Made by a program: the position numbers and the translations under genes. Under the pieces are notes generated by a model. That model was not told where the DNA came from. It ran no database searches and saw only the letters and a program-made list of their open reading frames with translations. Below are positions 56,344 to 64,000 of a stretch of DNA of 64,000 nucleotides, piece after piece. Position 1 is the stretch's first letter, and every line of letters begins with the position of its first letter. This stretch comes from Loripinus fragilis (Eukaryota; Mollusca; Bivalvia; Lucinida; Lucinidae). Where the stretch lies: the NCBI GenBank assembly GCA_964019695.1, contig OZ026524.1, positions 66,428,223-66,492,222 of the forward strand, written 5' to 3'.

Positions 56344-56665
56344 TGCAAAAAAAGCTTCTAAACAGTTAATAGTTATAAAACGTTTGGGTGGATTTTTTAA
56401 CAAAGCAAGGGAAAATGTAGGTATTCCTGTGGGTACTAATTATGCTCCTCTTCATGCAGAGTTATTTTTATTTGTTATGAGGGAGACTTCATGTTGTCTC
56501 TTTCTGACAATAATCAAGCAGATATTGTTGAAGCATTTAACTCTACCTCAAGATATCTAGATGACTTGCTTAATATTGATAATCCTTTTTTGCACAAATG
56601 GTAAGTCAGATATATCCCACTGAACTTCAGTTAGTTTATGCATATTTTATTGCCACAAATTACAG
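56344..56665 (+). pseudogene. Reverse-transcriptase relic with YLDD box
   Basis: Conceptual translation gives GIPVGTNYAPLHAELFLF starting near 56420. After a frameshift comes a DIVEAFNSTSRYLDDLLNID stretch (about 56520-56585), and after another shift QMVSQIYPTELQL. GxxxGTNxAPLxAxLFL and RYLDD are reverse-transcriptase motifs B and C; the YxDD aspartates are the metal ligands. At least two frameshifts make it non-functional. It appears to be the same protein family as the C-terminal relic at 13931-15465; the 3' fragment at 58450-58595 is on the same strand and could be its end. Confidence 0.7.
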
Positions 56666-58449
56666 CAATGGGGTTGGGTCACAAGTTCTCGCAACATTAG
56701 TTACGACCCTCCCCCTACATATACAGATCAATCAAAGCATGTAAACATGGCTACAAAACATATTGTCAACTATACAAAAATCATAAAGAATAAATAAATA
56801 AATATAAATAAATAAATATAAATAAATAAATAAATAAATAATTAAACATATAAATAACTGTCTATGAGTGCGGTTTGAGTGTAGGTTAGCATCATTCAGA
56901 TTCTTAAAGGCAAAAAATATGTCTGCCAATCCTAGTGGATCGACATCCATACCGCTTGTCTTTAATTATCTGATATGTGTCTGATGTATTTTTTTCCACA
57001 CTCGTGAAAATTCATTACAATGATCGAATACTCCATGTTAATGTTCATCCAGTTGTTGGGTCCACCAGTTCAAAGGAGCAGGCCTGCTCTTAGTCTGCAG
57101 CCTATAATTTCTAAGACCCCTAGAAAATGGTTTTGATGGCATTTTTTGTTAATGCTCGGCATCCATGCTAGAAATATTCTTTAGGGTATGAAAAAGTGCC
57201 CCAGGGTGGATGCCACGTCTGAAACTTCGAATTAAGGTCACAGCAAGGTCAAAGGTCAAATAGGTGCATTTTCCTTTTCGAATCATCAGTAGGGTTTTTT
57301 GAATTGCTATAGTTGCTATTTAAAGCATTCTAGTTATGTTTAATATGCTGAAAACTATCAGTCAGATATATAAATGTTGAAAGAATTGTTTGTGGAATGT
57401 TATAGCTATTATGGGATAGAAAAACTATTATTTCCGCAGAAAAATCCGTGATTTAGGAGTAGGTTAATCATATTATAGTCTTTTTTTTCCAGTGACATTT
57501 TCAATCATGTCTTAGTTATAGACCACTCACAAGGAATGCTTGTACATTGTATTATTTGATTGGTAATATGGTCTTCAATATATTTGAATGCTGTTTTACT
57601 TTGCCAAAACACAAAAATGGGGGGGGGGGTAACGTTTCACAATTCTGGACACAGATTGGCTCTTGGTCATGTGAATGATATGAAGTGTCTGGGAAAAGTA
57701 CATGAACCAGCAAATTACAGAAGACCTGAATTTGAATTACCACAAATATATTTATCAAGATGTCAATCATTCATTTATGATGTACGGATGCATATTGGTC
57801 GTTAATTTTGTGTGCTCTAGATATTCATGTATCCAGTTGATTAATCTGACCATGCCATTCCCAAATTTTGACAAATGCCCCAAAAAGGTGATTCTTCAGA
57901 AAGGTACTCTGAAGATGAAATGATGACAGACACTCAATTTAAGCCTGTTACAAGAACTGCTTTATGCTGTCACAAGATTTCAAACTTAGGGCTGATCTGA
58001 TGAAGACACCAAGGCCAAAAATTACAATGCCTCCTTAAAGTTAAGGAATACCTATTAAAATCAAAATAGTTTCATTTTGTTCTGTAGATCACACTGATAT
58101 CTTTGACCATAAGTACTGCATCGATTCAGGCAATTTATTAAACATTTAATGTAACATGTCGAAATTTCAATACTTAACTTAAGTTGTCCTTAACTTTAAG
58201 GAATCATTGTAATTTTGGGCCCTGGTCATGCTGATCTATTGCAAGGCAAAGACCAAGAGCCCATTGAAAAGATCAATCTTGAGAGATTGTTCCTGTTTCT
58301 TAGTCTCCTCTTTGAGCGCATGGTTATTTTGGAGGGTTTGATGGAGAACCTTTTGGAACTTTGATGCCAAGAGGGCTATAAAGACGTAATAAAGTGGGTC
58401 AAATATGGTGTCAAACCACAAAAAGTTGACACCAAAGCATATGGGTGAA
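56666..58449. other. Gene-free stretch, (AAAT)n tract
   Basis: (AAAT)n and relatives cover about 56790-56842. Short open frames at 57.5-57.9 kb lack recognisable motifs. An old 'gcaaggtcaaaggtcaaata' repeat piece is at 57243. Confidence 0.45.
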
Positions 58450-58595
58450 GAGAGAGCTGGTTGATTCACTTTAATTGTCTATCTGATGTCTTATGACTGT
58501 TAGTGTTATGTTATCTCTGTCTTGTTCGCAGTGCCTTGGTTTGGCCTACAGTGTGTGAGTGTGGCATTTCCTGATCATATTCACTTACTTTTTTG
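58450..58595 (+). repeat. Retroelement 3'-end fragment
   Basis: 'agagctggttgattcacttt' is also at 45935, and the end 'gtggcatttcctgatcatat' plus 'tcacttactttt' matches the termini at 7823, 27610 and 46050. Confidence 0.6.
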
Positions 58596-60499
58596 TTTTG
58601 ATCAAGCTTTACACCAGGCAACCAGATTGGATAAAGTGGTGCAGCTGTTCGATGCAGATAGCCATGCTAGTGCAAATAAAGCCAGTCCATGGAATTGACA
58701 AAGCGATTGCAAAATACGTTTTTGACAAATTTGTCAAAAAATGGATATGTATATGTCCTTGATAATACTGACACAGAATGACTCATACAATTTTCATGCG
58801 ATAATATTGCTTTGCTAAAAGCAACTGTCGATAGCAAATAATTCACATTAAATTGCACAGCGATGATGGCTTTGCAGCGCAGTTCTGACAATACTTTGAC
58901 AGAAAGCTTTGTACAACAGAGCAACAGACCTGCAAAGCTTCACCAAGTGTTAGCACGTTTTCACAAGCTTGATAAGCCAAACTTCCATCAAATGGAAGAC
59001 TCAGTCGCCATTTTTAAAATAGGACAGAGTATGAAATAGAAAACGATAGTTAAGTAAGAAAACACATACATGTTTGTTCGCTTATACTAACTTTGCATTG
59101 ATGTTAGCTTAACAGTTTTGCTCAGGTGACCAGGAAGTTTCAATCTGAGGCATAATGGATAAAGATCGCTGTTCATTAAATCCCTATGTACAAAATACAT
59201 GTTGGAAGTAGAACCTGGAAGCTCAAATACTGATACAGTCATAAGGTATAGGCTTGCAACTTTGGGAAGTAAAAGAGTTTGTTTTTCCCTGTATGGTTGC
59301 TGCGTTGAAAGAGAAAATGTAGATATTGATTTGATACAATTCAATCTTTTTTTCAAGGTGAGAAAAGGGTTGTACCACTTATAAAGATACCTTTGAATTG
59401 CATTGTTTTGATTATTAGGCAAAATCATGAATTGTGTCACAATGAGACAAAATGCCCCCAATACATTTTCATAAATGAGACCAGAGGTCAAGGTCACTGT
59501 GATCTATAAACAGTGTGTGACACGCTGAACATTAAGATGTATCCACACAATAAATTTGGGATACCTACCGCCAATAATATAGGAGATATGCCAGAGTTCA
59601 AGGTCAAAATGACCCCAAAACAGTATGGAACACTCTGGCACCCAACACTCTAAATTTGGGATTTCTTCCTCAAAACAATACAAGATTTATGCTCTGGACA
59701 CGATTTTTCTTGAACTGGGGTCAGAGGACAAGGTCAAAATCACAGTAACCCAGAAACAATATGCGAAACTGCGACCCCAATGCGTATCACACACACTAAA
59801 TTTGGGATTCCTGCCTCAAACGCTCCGGTCACAATTTAAGTTCAGACTGACAGACGGACAGATTGTCAGCTGTGTGTCCAGCTTGCATTAAGCTCATCAC
59901 CTCTTGTGGCTGCAAAAAAGTGCAGAACTGTCAGATGTAAATGTTAATGGTTAATCAGATCTGCATGATAGAATGTGCATACGATGCTGTGGGGTGCGCC
60001 TATCTTATAGGACTACAAATTGCCCTGGAGGCAGTTGAATATGCTGAATCACAACCCCACTTGTAGAGACTTAGGTTACCTGTGAATAGGTGTCTAAAAT
60101 TATAAGCATATAGGCACTTATTGGAAGCTAGGTGTATGGTAAATGAAGTCATACACCAAACTGATACAATGTAGATGTGAATTAGAAGTGCCTTGGATAA
60201 CATAAAATTATATATCAAATCTATAGGGTCATGTTTCATACAATTTTATAGTACTAATCAGGGACAAATTTTAATGGGTGCCAAATTGTTAAATAGAATC
60301 CCCAAACAATCCTATTCATCAGAATTGCATGATGGGTTGCCATGGAAACCATGTTATTTCATATATTCCACATGGGTTTATTTTTTTGAAAATATATTTT
60401 GTCAGGCGACCCCGATAAACAAGCTGACATACATGAGAAATATCCTAGTGGTGCAAGGAAGGTTTACTTATAGACTTCGAGCTAAAAAAAGGTCCTGCT
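58596..60499 (+). repeat. Spacer with ~115-bp diverged tandem repeats
   Basis: Between about 59470 and 59890, 'taaatttgggat' occurs three times (59547, 59652, 59798) with 'caaggtcaaaat' blocks, and ends 'gacagacggacagattgtca', a common bivalve repeat pattern. The remainder has nothing recognisable. Confidence 0.55.
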
Positions 60500-61945
60500 C
60501 CCCCCCCCCCCCTAGAGAATTTCGCAGACATATCCTATCTTGAAGAAAATTTCAAGCCGCATCTTTTGAGAGATGTTTGCACTCTGTGCTCCGGGGCGTT
60601 AGTCTCTGACAGCCTGTTACATATGTTACTGTAACAAACTAAGGAAAATCAAAATGAAAGTTTGAGCTATAGAAAGAAGACATTAAACCATCTGATTATT
60701 CAAATTTCTTATGTAGTTTGCAAGCTGGATGCCTAAGCTACATAAAAGCAGCATTTTAAACAAAATTACAGCCTTCAATGGTGTTATATGCGTTACATAG
60801 ATTAAATTTCCCTTTGAAAGTTTAAATTGTGACTAACATCATTCATTTTACAGACGATTTGTGCATTTTTACAAGTGTTTTTAATCTTAGGTTACTAAAA
60901 TACTTATTTGACTAATAGAAAAAACAAAGTTTGCTTTTCTATCTCAAATACATTGTTTTATATGAGCTATTGAACAACCCTACCCCCAATTTTAAGTATC
61001 CAATTTTGGTATCTATTATTGAAGAAAAATATATGAAAATATTTGACGCTCGTGGATATCTTACATTTTTGGCACTGTCTTGCTAATGCAATAAAGAATC
61101 ATACATTTGCAAGTTTGACATCAGGATCAGAGGACTTATTAAAGTATGTAACGTATGTTACATGGCATAATGAATGAGCTAGGAAATTTTCTTGGAAGTA
61201 AGAGATGATATTTCAGAAAAATACTGTTTTTATATGTTTTCCTATTAATCTCTAGCCTCTGGTGCCTTAGCCTTAGTAATTACAGTCATTGCTGATAACA
61301 AGCCCATGGAATTGTGTTACCTATGTTATATATAACCTTTTTAATCACATATTTCCTAATGCCTATAATATTAAAATAAATAGACATATAGATAGAAAAT
61401 AATAGTTCTCATTTAAATGACACAATTTAATAAATATTCCTATTAAATAAAATTGTTCAAAAACAATCTTTATTCAAGTCACCCTCACAATGTCTATCAT
61501 TGTGTCTGCTTCTATGGCAAAATAATCACCCATTTCATTACAACCAGTAGAATCATGGCATTGTATTAGGACTGCAAACTGAGTACAATCCTGTTCCTCT
61601 CCACCCCTTTGGGAATTGTGCAGACATATCCTACCTTAAAGAACAATTCAAGCTGTATCAAATAAGAGATGTTTGCACTCTATCAACTAGGGGGTGAGCC
61701 TGTAATGGTATGATACGTATGTTACCATATCAATTTAAGAATAAATGAATTGAAAGTCTGAGAAACAGAAAGAAGGCATAAAACTATCCATTTATTTGAA
61801 TTATTCATGTAGTTTGCATGCTGAATACCTTTGATACATAAGAAACGATTTTTTAACAAATATACAGCTTCCTATGGTGTTATATGTGTTACATTAATTA
61901 AGATTACTTTTTAAAATTGGTAATTGTGACAAACATCACTTATAA
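60500..61945 (+). repeat. Two diverged direct units, offset about 1.1 kb
   Basis: 'gcagacatatcctatcttga' (60523) recurs as 'gcagacatatcctaccttaa' (61620), each followed by 'gagatgtttgcactct', a 'tatgttac' segment, 'aacagaaagaagg' and 'atggtgttatatgcgttaca' (60777) / 'atggtgttatatgtgttaca' (61874). Non-coding. Confidence 0.7.
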
Positions 61946-61949
61946 GCAT

Positions 61950-62660
61950 TTTGTGTGATCCTCCTCTTTTGCCATCAAAAAACTTAATTTTCTTTGTATG
62001 TGTGGCCAGTGTCAGCGTCAAACAACTTGACTCAGCTAAACTTGAATCCTTAGCATTCTTCAAAAGCAGAAACAGCATGTCAGTGTCATGGGATCAAACA
62101 CCTGATTAAATAAGGGTTTAATGCCTTTTCACACATATGCATACAATGGAGTTTGACTCTGGTATATATCTCTTCCTGTGAAGTGGCAAAAGCAATCTAA
62201 CTGCAGCTGACTCTGCATCTGTGCTAGTCAAATGATAACTTTGCTCTGATTTTGCAAAATCTATGTGTCTACCGTGTATCTCTAAGAATACTTTAAGATT
62301 TCTGACATTGGTCAAGCAGAAATTTGATAGGCTGCTTTTTTGCATCATTTGCCATGGAACCTATCCAGTCTTTTGGTGCTTAAGTCCTGAGGTCTTAGAT
62401 CAATAGTATTTTGCTGCGCCCAAAGAACTTTATAAGTTTTCTTTAGTTACAATGTTGACTTTTGATGGTTTAAGCAGACCGTCTGAAACAATTTCTGTTA
62501 CACCTTGAAAGTTATCTGGTATAAGAGAAAGAATATGAAGTTGGACATTGCCATAAATTAGGTTTGCAGTTGGCTGTTTTTTTGATGTCAGTACATTGAA
62601 GCATGTCTTAAAATAATGTAAAACCTATGATTTCTCAGTTTTTGCAGCCATATCATTAGC
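61950..62660 (-). pseudogene. Decayed coding relic, unidentified repeated protein family
   Basis: Reading the minus strand from about 62660, one frame gives coding-like peptide with a few stops: LLNATANDMAAKTEKS, stop, then LTSKKQPTANLIYGNV, LSLIPDNFQGVTEIVSDGLL, VNIVTKENL, stop. After shifts come KVFLEIHGRHIDFAKSEQ, STDAESAAVRLLLP, and finally DTDMLFLLLKNAKDSSLAES with THTKKIKFFDGKRG near 61960. An (E/A)A-R-LLL segment followed by DTD(V/M)LxLL resembles uncharacterised repeated proteins I recall from mollusc and coral genomes. At least two stops and two frameshifts are present. Confidence 0.45.
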
Positions 62661-62954
62661 TGTTGCATTCAAAAGAAGGAAAGTGGACTATGGGTAGAAT
62701 AGGGTAACCAGTAGTTCTATATTGTGCTCTACGGAAGATTTATACAGAGTAAACAAGTTGATAAGGTTGCCCCATTTCATGATCCATTGAAAACACTGAA
62801 ATTGAAAACACTTGCCTCTAACTGTGTAATAAAAAGGATGACATGACAATGCCCTTGCTCATTTATTATGACGTGTAATATATATTACATCCTTTAATAA
62901 GCGCTCTTATCTTAGAAACTTAGTGAATCATTGAATTGAAAGGGTCTTATTTGC
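62661..62954. other. Spacer between two opposed relics
   Basis: No clear feature. An inversion breakpoint could lie here if both relics come from one element. Confidence 0.3.
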
Positions 62955-63560
62955 GCTCTGTTCATCCTGCATTTCATTGCTTTACCTGCTGTGATACATC
63001 TAGTTCGTTTATCTGAAGGGAAAGAGTTACCTCGGTTTCAGCACTTCAGAAGTACTAAGACTTCAAATAAGTTTTTGAATGCTTGGGGAAAGATAATACG
63101 TGCAGAGACATTATTAGATGAAAATATGTGGGTTGCATGTATGGATAGGCTACATTTATAAAAGTTAACCAGCTAAGATATGATTCTTTATCACAGAAAT
63201 ATCAAGGTACATCAGTCCAAGTACTAATTGCTCTTAATGGCATGGTTTTACTCCTTGTAAAGCTTTAGTCTTTCTCCTACTTGCAGAGTATCACTTGAAA
63301 CACATACTCAAAGAACCAACTATTAGGAATTCATATCAGTTTCCGAATGTTCCAAGCCATAAATGGCAAAATTGGAAAGTTGATAATGACTCATCAATTT
63401 TGAGTGGACTGGTGGTAAAATTGAATAACAGTAAATGATTGAAATATTGTGTGATGATTCTACTAGTTGCAAGGAGGCATGTGATAATAATGATTACCAC
63501 AGAAGCATCAACTGTAACAACAGTCCATGGACTTGATAATCAGAAATGAATATAATTTCT
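62955..63560 (+). pseudogene. Decayed coding relic with HxFTxCDTxSSF pattern
   Basis: The + strand reads HPAFHCFTCCDTSSSF near 62970, then after a stop RVTSVSALQKY, later VNQLRYDSLSQKYQ and LAEYHLKHILKEPT (in shifted frames) and a Cys-bearing end SCKEACDNN. The order resembles the C-terminal half of the same kind of repeated protein as the minus-strand relic (HxFTGCDT, then a Cys-rich tail). Stops and shifts make it non-functional. Identification rests on pattern memory only. Confidence 0.4.
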
Positions 63561-64000
63561 AGTGTTTTAGCACCAAAGACTTATAAGTAAACTTTAAGTG
63601 TCCTGATCTTAAACTTAATGACATCTTGCAGATAAATGAGCAAGACAGACTTAGAAAATGAAAAATATCCACACGCTGTAATCGCTTTCATGTGTTTTAC
63701 TTAAACGGTAATATCAAAATTTGCTTCTCTGTAAAACTGGGAGTAAGGCTGTGTATTAGCTCTTATAAGACAATATATTTAAGATAGAAAAGCAAACTTG
63801 GTTTTTCCTATTCATCAATGGAGTATATGTTTGTAAAATCTAATAAAACAGTTTGAAACCAAGTCATAGTAGTTGTTTAACTAAATCACGATAGCCACAA
63901 TTATAGCTTTTAAATTATGATTAGGTTCATGTAACGCACATAACACCACAGTTAGCCGTATTAATGTTAAAAAGCTTCCATATGTAGTAAAGACATCCAG
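63561..64000. other. Gene-free end of window
   Basis: AT-rich; no feature recognised. Confidence 0.4.

Noticed and set aside
56159..56560. 133-codon ORF as a host gene
   Set aside because: Its second half is a frameshifted reverse-transcriptase motif and its first half follows a minisatellite.
57560..57805. 81-codon ORF
   Set aside because: Begins near a G run and shows no similarity to a known domain; both strands have equally good ORFs here.
59087..59497. 136-codon minus-strand ORF
   Set aside because: No domain, and it partly overlaps repeat sequence; the overlapping + strand ORF is equally open.
60193..60543. 116-codon ORF
   Set aside because: Runs into a poly-C stretch and a duplicated non-coding unit; no motif.

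Overview
This window looks like gene-poor, repeat-rich nuclear DNA from an animal, most probably a bivalve mollusc. The reasons are inference from sequence style: intronless animal-type genes (Golgi sulfotransferases and seven-helix receptors), tRNA-headed SINEs whose tails end in a GGGACGTAAAG-like block plus a CAAAC/CAAC run, 'CTCACCTGAGC'-type repeats familiar from clam, oyster and scallop genomes, and very many foldback (hairpin) elements. I saw no bacterial operons, CRISPR array or stand-alone RNA gene.

Layout. (1) 1-20.7 kb: three paralogues of a heparan-sulfate 3-O-sulfotransferase-like enzyme, all on the + strand and all uninterrupted by introns. Copy 1 is cut by the left edge of the window (2-1264), copy 2 (5328-6635) is complete, and copy 3 (19591-20718) is complete but has a much shorter stem. 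Copies 2 and 3 share about 1 kb of upstream DNA, and copies 1 and 2 share about 365 bp of downstream DNA, so this is a segmentally duplicated cluster. Shared and unshared mobile elements allow the order of events to be read. The spaces between copies are filled with composite SINE/hairpin repeats, a ~155-bp satellite carrying MITEs, a 410-bp foldback element and a nested retroelement relic. (2) 20.7-30.3 kb: AT tracts, SINEs, an inverted SINE cluster and a 2.5-kb element bounded by long terminal inverted repeats. (3) 30.8-32.0 kb: an intact, intronless rhodopsin-class receptor gene. (4) 32-52.5 kb: no gene that I can support; MITEs, SINEs, a ~550-bp tandem repeat, two large foldbacks and long AT-rich stretches. 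(5) 52.6-53.7 kb: a second receptor of the same family on the - strand, whose frame is complete except for one in-frame TAA in the third intracellular loop. (6) 54-64 kb: MITEs, a 36-bp minisatellite, a reverse-transcriptase relic with a YLDD box, and decayed coding sequence of an unidentified repeated protein family.

How the genes fit together: the three sulfotransferases are predicted type II Golgi membrane proteins that would transfer sulfate from PAPS to a glycan. The two receptors share an unusual loss of the DRY motif (Tyr-Lys-Tyr and Cys-Lys-Tyr at positions 3.49-3.51). Nothing in the sequence links the sulfotransferases and the receptors functionally. I found no clearly new molecular system. 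The strongest leads are the DRY-less receptor pair, the single nonsense codon in one of them, and a palindrome upstream of copy 2 whose loop is inverted relative to copy 3. All identities and divergences were judged by eye.
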